A DNA stretch of 64,000 nucleotides from assembly GCA_028345295.1 (NCBI GenBank), contig JAOMDA010000001.1:62001-126000 (forward strand), read 5' to 3'. The stretch is from Candidatus Nitrosopelagicus sp. Lineage in GTDB: Archaea > Thermoproteota > Nitrososphaeria > Nitrososphaerales > Nitrosopumilaceae. The notes beneath the pieces were generated by a model. It was given only the letters and a program-made list of their open reading frames with translations, did not search any database and was not told the origin of the DNA. A program made the position numbers and the translations under genes. This document shows positions 18,119 through 31,563 of this stretch, one piece after another (position 1 is the stretch's first letter; every line of letters starts with the position of its first letter).

Positions 18119-19782
18119 TGATATCCTAACTCCTGAGAAATTTGTAGTAACTCGTCCTTTTTCTTACCTACTACATGCAAATCTATCCATTTATTCACTA
18201 AATCTGTTCCACCAAGTTCATTTGCTTTTTGGATTAAGAGTTTCCTTCTTGATCTTAGAATTTTGTTTCTAAATTCTCTAATAACAACTCTTACATCATT
18301 TTGGCCAATTATTGCACTACCACCAACAAATGCTCTAGCACCATCAGTAAAACAAGCCCCAACATTATCTAATGTAACGCCACCATCAGCCTCAATATAG
18401 CCATCAAATTTGTGTTCTTTTAGATTTTGAGCAAGTTTTTGGATTTTTTCATGAGACGATTCGATAAATGTTTGACCAGACTTACCTGGTACTACAGACA
18501 TTACAATTATCTGATCTAATGAAGAGATGAATTTTTCTGACCAAGTAGGAAGATCTGTATCAGGATTTATTGCAAGACCAACACCAACTTGACTGGATTT
18601 AAGAATATCATATATTTCCCCAAAACTTGATTCATCACATACTTCTGTATGAACTGTAATTATGTCACTACCAGCATCAATGTAATCTTTCACATGTTTT
18701 ACTGGTTCATTAATCATAAGATGTGTATCAAATGGAATTACAGTTAACGGTCGCAGTTCTTTTATTTTTTCATTATCAAAAGTTGTATTTGGAACAAATT
18801 GACCATCCATTACATCTAAATGGATATAATCTGCACGACCATCAACACATCGTTTCACCTCATTTTCCAGATGAGTCATATCACCAGCTATGATAGATGG
18901 AGAAATCATAAACTGTGATTCAAGTTCTTCTTCAATAATTGGAACAAATTCTGGTTTTGCAGCTTTTCCATGCCACTGTGGATTATCTTCCATGTGTTCA
19001 ACAGCTTTGCCCTTTATTGTTCTGGCAATAATGATTGTTGGTAATCCTTTAATTGATTTTGCTCTAGTAATGGCATTAGAAATTTGTTCAATTCGATGAC
19101 CATCAACTTCTATAACATTCCAACCAAATGAACGCCATTTATCACCAGTTTTCCATCTACTTGCATCTTTCCACATTTCTGATAACTCATCACTTTCAAG
19201 GTGTTCATCTAATGGCATAATTTTTTCAGTATAGGAATCTTGTTGAATAAAATTTCTGTCTAGAAAAACAGTAAGATTATCAATCTTATATTTAGCTGCA
19301 GTCATTGCAGCTTCCCAAACTTGTCCTTCATCAGTTTCGCCATCTCCCATAACCGTAAATATTCTAGTATCTTTTCCATCAAGTCTTGCAGCTAATGCAT
19401 TACCAATTGAATACGAAAGCCCTATTCCAAGTGAACCTCCACAAAATTCTACACCAGGACATTTTAAATCTGGATGTCCTTGTAGAGTTGTGCCAAACTG
19501 TCTGAGAGTCTCCATTTTAGACTCATCAAAATATCCAGATACAGCCATATTTGAAAAAAGACCTGGTGAAGCATGTCCTTTAGATAAAATTAGCTTATCT
19601 CTACCATCCCATTCCGGATTTTTTATATCATATCGAAGATGTTTATAAAATAGGCATCCCATTATTTCAGCCATTGAAAATGAACCTCCAGGGTGACCTG
19701 AGCCAGCAGCAGTTGTACCTTTGATTACTAGTTTTCTAGCTTTGAGAACATTTTTTTTAATTTGGTAATAATTTAGTCCCAT
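18115..19782 (-). CDS. Fusion: transketolase N-terminal (ThDP-binding) subunit + ribulose-phosphate 3-epimerase
   Basis: N part GSGHPGGSFSMAEIM...VMGDGETDEGQVWEA; C part from Met at ~18909 ISPSIIAGDMTHLENEVKR...IHLDVMDGQFVPNTTF...DTHLMI...VMSVVPGKSGQ...EADGGV; single ORF of 555 aa. Confidence 0.92.
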   Translation of the reverse strand: MGLNYYQIKKNVLKARKLVIKGTTAAGSGHPGGSFSMAEIMGCLFYKHLRYDIKNPEWDGRDKLILSKGHASPGLFSNMAVSGYFDESKMETLRQFGTTLQGHPDLKCPGVEFCGGSLGIGLSYSIGNALAARLDGKDTRIFTVMGDGETDEGQVWEAAMTAAKYKIDNLTVFLDRNFIQQDSYTEKIMPLDEHLESDELSEMWKDASRWKTGDKWRSFGWNVIEVDGHRIEQISNAITRAKSIKGLPTIIIARTIKGKAVEHMEDNPQWHGKAAKPEFVPIIEEELESQFMISPSIIAGDMTHLENEVKRCVDGRADYIHLDVMDGQFVPNTTFDNEKIKELRPLTVIPFDTHLMINEPVKHVKDYIDAGSDIITVHTEVCDESSFGEIYDILKSSQVGVGLAINPDTDLPTWSEKFISSLDQIIVMSVVPGKSGQTFIESSHEKIQKLAQNLKEHKFDGYIEADGGVTLDNVGACFTDGARAFVGGSAIIGQNDVRVVIREFRNKILRSRRKLLIQKANELGGTDLVNKWIDLHVVGKKKDELLQISQELGYQ

Positions 19783-19857
19783 CCCAAACAGAAAATCACA
19801 AAGATTACATAAATAGCTATATCTGAAAATTTTAATCCTGAAAGATCCTAGTAGAGT

Positions 19858-20250
19858 ATGGATTTGGAAAAAAAACTACCTCTAATGATCTATGATGACA
19901 GATGTTATGTATGCATACAGTTTGCAAAAACGGTTAATTTCTTTACAAAAGGGAAATTAAGGATGGTTGGACATTATACTGAACTTGGCAAGTCAATTAG
20001 AGATAATTTTCTTGATGCCAGCGCATTAGAGATGTTTTGGTTTATCAATAAAGATACGGCGTTTGGTGGGAGAGCTGCCATTTATCCATTGATCTCAGCA
20101 ATTTTTAATCTAACAGGTACTAGTTCTAATAAAATACCAATTCAAGAATCATGTGATATTGGTTGTAAAGATTCGATGGCAGTATTTTTCAGATCTGCTA
20201 GTCTGATTACTCACAGCAAAAAAATTTCTCTTAGAAAGCAAGACAACTAG
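19858..20250 (+). CDS. DCC family (DUF393-like) thiol-disulfide oxidoreductase-like protein
   Basis: PLMIYDDRCYVCIQFAKTVNFF; CxxC in DxxCxxC context. Confidence 0.7.
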   Translation: MDLEKKLPLMIYDDRCYVCIQFAKTVNFFTKGKLRMVGHYTELGKSIRDNFLDASALEMFWFINKDTAFGGRAAIYPLISAIFNLTGTSSNKIPIQESCDIGCKDSMAVFFRSASLITHSKKISLRKQDN

Positions 20251-20255
20251 TAATT

Positions 20256-20429
20256 TCAGCCAAATATCATGCATTGTTCACAATCACAGTTTGGTTGTTG
20301 TTTCGATTTTGCTAAACATTTTTTGTGTTGACCAGCTTGACACTGAACACAGATTTTTTCCAGATTTTCAACAGATGTATATTTTTTTGATTGATCAAAT
20401 CCAAATCCGCCATCTTGAGGACCTACCAT
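20256..20429 (-). CDS. Small cysteine-rich protein
   Basis: Not in ORF track (57 aa): MVGPQDGGFGFDQSKKYTSVENLEKICVQCQAGQHKKCLAKSKQQPNCDCEQCMIFG. Confidence 0.65.
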   Translation of the reverse strand: MVGPQDGGFGFDQSKKYTSVENLEKICVQCQAGQHKKCLAKSKQQPNCDCEQCMIFG

Positions 20430-20478
20430 ATTAGGAATATATCATACTGCTATTTTTATGTCATGTGTTGAGTTTTTA

Positions 20479-24281
<3,803 letters not shown>

Positions 24282-24282
<1 letters not shown>

Positions 24283-27200
24283 TAGACTCTCTCCTTTAGT
24301 TTTAATCTAGGTGCAATATTTAGGCTAAGAATTTCTTGTAAAAGTAATTTGAAGGCATATGCAACAGACACAGAAGATATTGGTGCAGTATCTCCACATT
24401 GTGCACAGACAAATTTCCTTTTTCTTGCATCATGAAAACCTGTTAGACCACATTTTTCACAAACAAGAACTTCAGTTTTATCAGATTCATCTAATAATCT
24501 GTCTTTAAGTAACATTGATGCACCATAAGCAATTAAACAGTCACGTTCCATTTCACCAAATCTTAGACCTCCTCCACGTGCTCGTCCCTCAGTAGGTTGT
24601 TTTGTGAGCATCTGTACTTGACCTCGTGCTCTGGCATGAATCTTATCAGCAACCATATGATGAAGTTTTTGATAGTAAACAACGCCAATAAACACATCAA
24701 CTAAAAATGATTTACCAGTTCTACCATCATACATTTTCTCTTTACCAGAATATTTGAAACCTGCTTTGTCTAGAATTTCTTTTACAACATCCATCTTTTC
24801 ACCTACAAATGCAGAACCGTCAAATTGTTTCCCTCTCATTGCTGCGGCTTTACCAGTAACTGACTCCATCATCATTCCAACTGTCATTCTAGATGGAAAT
24901 GCATGTGGATTAATTAACACGTCAGGAGAAATACCTTGTTCTGTATATGGAAGATCCTCATTCTTTGCTAAAATCCCTAGGACACCTTTCTGACCATGTC
25001 TAGATGCAAACTTGTCGCCAATCTCAGGAACTCTCATATCCCTAGCCCTAATCTTGTACATTTTTCCACCTTCATGTGATTGTGTCATTACAACTGTATC
25101 CACTACACCAGTTTCTGATGGACGAACACCAATTGATGTATCCCTACGATATGGTCCACTTGATTCAAATTCCTTGTATTCTTCCATAAATCTTGGAGGG
25201 CTAGTTTTTCCAATTAAGATGTCACCACCTGTAACTGATGATTCAGTGGCAACAATTCCATCCTCTTCTAAAACTCTATATGATTTTTCACCTTTGTATC
25301 CTCTTATATTATCATCTGCGTTTGGAATCTCAAAATTATCCCTCATACCACCAGGATATTGTTTTGCTTCAGCATCATAGATTCTATAAAAGAATGTTCT
25401 AGCAAGCCCTCTATCAACTGATGATTTACTTAGAACAATAGCATCTTCAATATTATAGCCATCAAATGGTAAAACTGCTACAACACAATTTTGTCCTGCC
25501 GGTCGTTCTTCCATTCCCAATAAACTTAGAGATTTTGTTGTTACAATAGGAGTTTGAGGATACAGCATAAAGTGTTGACGAACATATGTACTGGTGTTCA
25601 TCATAGGAGTAGAAAATCCTAAACTCTGTTTTGCCATTGCAGATTCATATGTATTTCTTGGAGATTGGTTATGTTCCGGATATGGTATAATTGAAGCACC
25701 AGCGCCCAAAATTGCCGAAGGAAATATTTCTAGATGTGAATATTTCTTGGTATTTGCTAAATCAAATGTAACATAACAATTCTCTTCCTCGTTTGCATCA
25801 ATTAATTCAATTATTCCCATTCTAATCAAATCATTCCATGAAATTAGTTTCTTAGAAATTTTGTCTAGAAACTCTTCTGTTAAACGTGTTTTGTCATTTT
25901 CAATTATTATTAATGGCCGTAGAACTCTACCTGCATTACAATTTACATATAATCTACCTGTAGCGTCTTTTTCATCTGGTTCATATATTGAAATACCAAC
26001 ATGGGGATGAATTTTCGAACTTCGTCTCAAAGTACGTAGTTCTTCAGTTAATTCTTTGCCATTTTTATGAAATCCAATTAATTTACCATCTACAAAAATT
26101 CTAGTACCATCTTTTTTCATTTCATTATGAGCGGAGTTTAAATCAACAACCCCAGAACTGTAAAGTGTTTCAACTACATCTTCTGAAGGAACATTTTGAG
26201 AAATTATTGCAGATAATGCAAGATTCTTTACTAAACCACAATTAGAGCCCTCAGGTGTCTCAGCAGGACATATTCTTCCAAAATGTGTAGAATGAAGATC
26301 TCTTGCCTCAAAATTAGGTTGTGTACGACTTAATGGTGATTGGACTCGTCTTAGATGACTAATAGTTGAAAGATAATTTGTTCTATCTAATAATTGCGTG
26401 ACACCAACTCTTCCACGTCCCCAATTTCCAGTTGCAATTGCATTATTCAGTTTATCAGAAATAATTCCAGGCCTAATGGCAGCAGCAACTGCATTAAGTC
26501 CTCTTTTTTGTCCTGAGCGTTCTAACTGATATTTCATATCTCTAACTAGATTTCTAAATGCAGTTCTGAACAGATCAGCAAGCATTTGTCCTGCAAATTT
26601 GATTACTTTATTTCCATAATGATCTTTGTCATCAGGCTCAATCCATCCAAGTTTTAATTCAATTAATTTACAAGCAGCCTCACCTAAGAAAAATGCTTTT
26701 TCTTTTCTATTTTCTGGATGTTTTCCTAAGTGAGGTAATAACCCCCAGTCAAGTAAAGTTTCTGCCCTTTTTATTTGGAATTCTTCTAACATTCCTGGTG
26801 CAATTCTTTTACTAATGTATACAATTGCATCTTTAGGTGAAGGAACATCACCAGCCTTTTCAAAAGAACCTTCCAATTGATTTTGAATTGTATCAACTAA
26901 AGAAACAACACCTGCAATTTCCTTATCTGATTCTAAACCTAGTGCACGTATTAGTGTCACAACTGGAATATCAACTGGAGAACCTGGAATTTTTGCAACA
27001 ATCAACCCATCTTCTTTCATTACAAGTTCAAGTTTTGCACGATACCCAACAATTGATGAATAAACCTTTGCCTTATGTACTATTTTACCACCAATTTTTT
27101 CTGCATCAACAATTATTTTATTGTAAGACAGATCTTCTAATCCAACAATTACTCTTTCAGAGCCGTTAATTATAAAGTAACCACCAGGATCTTTTGCATC

Positions 27201-27626
27201 TTCTCCATGATCAATTAATTTTTGATCAGTAAAGCTGTGTAAAATACATCCATGTGATTTTACCATAACAGGCATATCTCCTATGTGTACATAACGAGAT
27301 TCCAAAATTTTTCCATCTTCTATTACACTTGCTTCCATCATTATTGGTGCAGCATACGAAATATTTCGAAGTCTTGCCTCTGCAGGAGTTATATGAGTAA
27401 TTGAGCCATCCAACTCCATCATTCTTGGTTGTTGTAGCTTGATTTTTCCTAATTGAATTTTGTATGGATATTCAGCATTTTCAATGTCAACATGTTCAAC
27501 TTCATGAATTATACTTTGTAATCCAGCATCAACAAATTCATCAAATGAATTTAGATGTTGTCGTGCAATACCCTCTGTTTTTAAAATATTTTGAATCACT
27601 GACCAGTTTCTATTTTTATTCTTCAT
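24282..27626 (-). CDS. rpoB: DNA-directed RNA polymerase subunit B (unsplit)
   Basis: GYFIINGSERVIVGLED...VCPAETPEGSNCGLVKNLAL-like (ICPAETPEGSNCGL)...GDKFASRHGQKGVLG. Confidence 0.97.
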
Positions 27627-27901
27627 TATGTTTCCACCACATATCGATAATAGAAACTCTCACCTGCGGTACCACTTTTTCTAGTAATTTTTATCATATC
27701 ACCTGGCTTTACACCAAGTCCTAAAATTGCAGGATCGGTTATAAAAATAAATGGTAATTCAGTTGGATTACAATTGAAATCTTCTAACACTTTTTCGGCA
27801 TCTTTTTTTGTCATAATTTCATGTTTTGGAACATATACATGATTGGGGACAAGAGTTGGGATTTTTTTAGTTGCCAAAAAATTTACCCCCATGCATAACA
27901 C
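27626..27901 (-). CDS. rpoH: DNA-directed RNA polymerase subunit H
   Basis: VPNHVYVPKHEIMTKKDAEKVL...GVKPGDMIKITRKSGTAGESFYYRYVV. Confidence 0.93.
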   Translation of the reverse strand: MLCMGVNFLATKKIPTLVPNHVYVPKHEIMTKKDAEKVLEDFNCNPTELPFIFITDPAILGLGVKPGDMIKITRKSGTAGESFYYRYVVET

Positions 27902-28055
27902 TAGTTATTTGAGAAAACAATCGCAACAAACTGAACAAAAGTCTCTGTGAGGTCAATATATATTTAATTAGTTTTTTTAGAAAAAACCAAAAATTATCCC
28001 AGTAATCTGTTTTTTTTATTCTATGTTGGTTAAATATAACAAAATACTTTAAGAA

Positions 28056-28961
28056 TTGTTGAGATTGAGAACAAAGACAATTTTCCTGATTTTGGCTATA
28101 GTGGTTTCACCATTATTTATGAGTCAAAGTTTTGCTAGTTCACATGACGAACAATTATCTGGTAGTGGAATTACGCTTGATGTAACTACTGACAAAGAAG
28201 CATATAATCCAGGAGAAACAATTACGGTTTCTGGTAATGTCCACCCTCAAGTTCCTGGAACTGATGTAATTTTACGAATTATTTCTCCTCAAGCAACTAA
28301 TATCATTCAAGTAGAACAACTTGAAGTTGATTCTGATGGTAATTTTAGTGGAAATATTGAAACAGATTTTGGTGGAGCATGGAAGAATTCAGGGACTTAT
28401 GTGATTAATGTATTTTACTGGAAAGATGTAAGAGTTGATATACAATTTGATTATGGAATGACTTCTGTTGGTATGCAAGAAACAATGCCTGTGCCTGAAT
28501 CAATACAAAATGAAGAAGGAATACAATCATCTGAAATTGTTGGTGTTGAAATACTAGATTCATTTTTAGTAATAGATGGAATTAATGTGAATTATACAAT
28601 TACTAATGCAAAAATTATTTCGATAACACCTGATCTTGATGCAAAATCACTAATCATTAAAATCAGTACCACCGATGATGGAGAACTTGTAATCACATTG
28701 CCAAAAGATGTCATTGATACTGATGAAGAAGGATTTTTTGTTTTAGTTGATGGTGAAGAAACGGCATATATTGAAGAGTTACATGATAATTCTCGGACTT
28801 TAACAATTCCATTTTATTATGGATCTGAAGAAATTGAGGTAATTGGAACATTTGTAATTCCAGAATTTGGTCTTATCGGTGTACTAGTATTAGCTATATC
28901 AATTATTGCAATAATTGCAGTAACTTCTAAATCAAGACTTAGTTTAATGCCAAAACTCTAG
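28056..28961 (+). CDS. PEFG-CTERM surface protein (paralogue 1)
   Basis: Signal peptide; beta-sandwich ITLDVTTDKEAYNPGETITVSGNV; C-terminal VIPEFGLIGVLVLAISIIAIIAVTSKSRLSLMPKL. Confidence 0.85.
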   Translation: MLRLRTKTIFLILAIVVSPLFMSQSFASSHDEQLSGSGITLDVTTDKEAYNPGETITVSGNVHPQVPGTDVILRIISPQATNIIQVEQLEVDSDGNFSGNIETDFGGAWKNSGTYVINVFYWKDVRVDIQFDYGMTSVGMQETMPVPESIQNEEGIQSSEIVGVEILDSFLVIDGINVNYTITNAKIISITPDLDAKSLIIKISTTDDGELVITLPKDVIDTDEEGFFVLVDGEETAYIEELHDNSRTLTIPFYYGSEEIEVIGTFVIPEFGLIGVLVLAISIIAIIAVTSKSRLSLMPKL

Positions 28962-29028
28962 AAATCTAATAAAATAACCAAGAGAATTTGAAAATGCATA
29001 AATATAGAATAATTTTGAGATCGAATAG

Positions 29029-29871
29029 ATGAACGTTCAATCTATAGTACTACTAATGGCAGTTTTGTCAATAGGTAGTATGGGCATCGCTTCACAAGCA
29101 TTTGCCGATCATCACAGTGGAGGTCAGGGAATACCAATTCAAATTTCAACTGACAGTGATACATATGATCATGATTCAACAATTTCAATTACTGGACAAG
29201 TAAGTACAGTAAGAGATGGTGCTGCAATAGCTATTGTAGTATCCGGACCAATGGGAATTGTTTCAGTTGATCAAGTCACCCCAAGTGCTGATGGCAGTTT
29301 CTCTAGTTCAGTAGGAACTGGAAGTAACTTGATGAAGTATGATGGTGAATACAAAATAAAAGCAACATACGGAGATAAGAGCATTAACGACTCTGTTATT
29401 GTAACACTTGAAGGTGGAATCGCAGCTGGCTCATTGTCAGGTGGTGATGACCATCATGAAGAAGGACACCATGAAGCAGCAGAAGCTTATGACCTTACAG
29501 ATGATGTAAGTACAAGCATAAGTGGAGGTCATGTGGAAAGCGTAACTGCAGGAAACAACTCAGTAGTTATAGCAATTCATGATGCTGAAGACGGTGGAGA
29601 ATTAACATTAACAGTAGATAGTGATGTGCTAACACCATTTAATGATGGTAGTTACTTTGTTCTCGTAGATGGAGAAGAAAGTGATGATGCATCACAAAGT
29701 GGTAATACAGTAACAATTCCATTGGAATTTGGCGTAGAATCAGTTGAAGTAATTGGTACACACGTAATTCCAGAATTTGGTACAATAGCAGCATTAATTC
29801 TTGTAGTAGCAATTACTTCAATAATTGCAATAACTGCAAAGTCAAGACTTAGTTTAATGCCAAAACTCTAG
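29029..29871 (+). CDS. PEFG-CTERM surface protein (paralogue 2, His-rich segment)
   Basis: Signal peptide; IQISTDSDTYDHDSTISITGQV; GGDDHHEEGHHEA; VIPEFGTIAALILVVAITSIIAITAKSRLSLMPKL. Confidence 0.85.
   Translation: MNVQSIVLLMAVLSIGSMGIASQAFADHHSGGQGIPIQISTDSDTYDHDSTISITGQVSTVRDGAAIAIVVSGPMGIVSVDQVTPSADGSFSSSVGTGSNLMKYDGEYKIKATYGDKSINDSVIVTLEGGIAAGSLSGGDDHHEEGHHEAAEAYDLTDDVSTSISGGHVESVTAGNNSVVIAIHDAEDGGELTLTVDSDVLTPFNDGSYFVLVDGEESDDASQSGNTVTIPLEFGVESVEVIGTHVIPEFGTIAALILVVAITSIIAITAKSRLSLMPKL
29764..29850 (+). repeat. Exact 87-nt duplicate shared with 30671-30757
   Basis: gtaattccagaatttggtacaatagcag...gcaaagtcaagactt identical in both copies by direct reading. Confidence 0.93.
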
Positions 29872-29950
29872 AAACCTCATCTTTTTTCATTTTTTTTATT
29901 TTACTTAATTCAGGAGTAAAAGAAATATACAATCTCAACAGAGTCGTATA

Positions 29951-30775
29951 GTGAATAAACTAATTTTTCTGATAATCTTAATTGCATCAATTACCATTGT
30001 TCCTGCATTTGCTGTAGAAGGACAAAAACTGACAGTAACTACAGATAACACTGCATACCAACAAGGAGACATAATTACAGTTACAGGCAACATCGAAAAA
30101 ATTATTCCAGGAACACCAGTAATAATACAACTATTTTTTGATAGAACCCAAGTTGATATTGCACAAGTTAATGTGTCACAAAATGGTAAGTTTTCAAAAA
30201 CTTTTGTTGCAGATGGCCCACTATGGAATTCAGATGGAATTGTAATAATAAGAGTTGCATATGGTAATATCAATACAGAAGCAACTTTTGATTATTTTCA
30301 AAAAAGAACACAAAGTGAAATGATTTCAAATTTTGAAGTAAATATTCCAGATGCAGGTACATTTGATATTCCATATACAATGAAAGGAGGAATATTAGAA
30401 TCAATCTCACTGAATAAAAACAACTTTGGTCTTGATATTATAATTAATTCACATTCTGATGGGTACCTTACATTACAACTTGATCGTGATTATATAGACT
30501 CGATAAAAAATGATGGTACTGATGAGGAGTTTATAATTTTAATCTCTAATTCAGAGAATGAAACTAGCATACAAACAGAATTTCGAAAAATTGAATCAAA
30601 TGGTGATTTTCGTACTATAGAAATTCCACTTAAAAATGGAGATTATACGATTCATATCATTGGAACATTTGTAATTCCAGAATTTGGTACAATAGCAGCA
30701 TTAATTCTTGTAGTAGCAATTACTTCAATAATTGCAATAACTGCAAAGTCAAGACTTGGAATAAATAATTTCTAA
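29951..30775 (+). CDS. PEFG-CTERM surface protein (paralogue 3)
   Basis: Signal peptide; LTVTTDNTAYQQGDIITVTGNI; VIPEFGTIAALILVVAITSIIAITAKSRLGINNF. Confidence 0.85.
   Translation: MNKLIFLIILIASITIVPAFAVEGQKLTVTTDNTAYQQGDIITVTGNIEKIIPGTPVIIQLFFDRTQVDIAQVNVSQNGKFSKTFVADGPLWNSDGIVIIRVAYGNINTEATFDYFQKRTQSEMISNFEVNIPDAGTFDIPYTMKGGILESISLNKNNFGLDIIINSHSDGYLTLQLDRDYIDSIKNDGTDEEFIILISNSENETSIQTEFRKIESNGDFRTIEIPLKNGDYTIHIIGTFVIPEFGTIAALILVVAITSIIAITAKSRLGINNF
30671..30757 (+). repeat. Exact 87-nt duplicate shared with 29764-29850
   Basis: Same block at the 3' end of paralogue 3. Confidence 0.93.
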
Positions 30776-31563
30776 ATATTTGCTTTACCGGGCATATATC
30801 CATCATAATCTACAATAACAGAAGAAAATCCAATCATTTGTAATTTTTCTGAAACTTCTTCGATTTTTTGTTGATCAATGAGTAAGGGAATCTTATCTAG
30901 ATCAACTTCAATTTTTGCAACACCATCTAAATCTCTAACACGAACTTGTTTTACATCAATACTTTGTTTAATCATTAATTCTCCCATCTCAACTCGAGCT
31001 AATTTTTCTGCAGTTACTCTTTGTCCCCATGGAATACGAGATGCCAAACATGAGTTAGATGGTCTATCATAGACAGTTAAACCAAGAGTCTTTGTTTGCT
31101 TACGGATTTCTTGTTTTGTGAAATTTGTTTCTACTAATGGGCTTTTAATTCCATTCTTATGTAATGCATCAATTCCAGGTCGATAATCGCCAAGATCATC
31201 TACATGAGTTCCATCAACAATTACATCACTACCAAGTTTTTTTGATGTTACAAGTAGTTTCTCAGATAATTCATCACGACAATAAAAACAGCGATTTTTA
31301 TCGTTTCTTACAAAATTTTCATTCTGTAATTCATCATAACTAATCAGTATATGCCTAATTCCAATTTCCTCAGTAATTTTTTTTGCAGAATCTAATTCAT
31401 CCTCTGCCAGTGTTTTATAATCCGCGGTGACAGCAACTGCATTTTTTCCAATTTTTTCAAATGCTGCATAAGCTACTAATGCACTATCAACACCACCAGA
31501 CAATGATACTAAAACACTATTTTTATCACTAAACCAGTTGAGTAGATCTTGATATTTTTTCAT
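30772..31563 (-). CDS. larE: ATP-dependent sacrificial sulfur transferase LarE
   Basis: VLVSLSGGVDSALVAYAA PP-loop; NRCFYCRDELSEKL; PSNSCLASRIPWG. Confidence 0.9.
   Translation of the reverse strand: MKKYQDLLNWFSDKNSVLVSLSGGVDSALVAYAAFEKIGKNAVAVTADYKTLAEDELDSAKKITEEIGIRHILISYDELQNENFVRNDKNRCFYCRDELSEKLLVTSKKLGSDVIVDGTHVDDLGDYRPGIDALHKNGIKSPLVETNFTKQEIRKQTKTLGLTVYDRPSNSCLASRIPWGQRVTAEKLARVEMGELMIKQSIDVKQVRVRDLDGVAKIEVDLDKIPLLIDQQKIEEVSEKLQMIGFSSVIVDYDGYMPGKANI

Noticed and set aside
24754-25380. Plus-strand ORFs inside rpoB
   Set aside because: Antisense to a highly conserved gene; no support.
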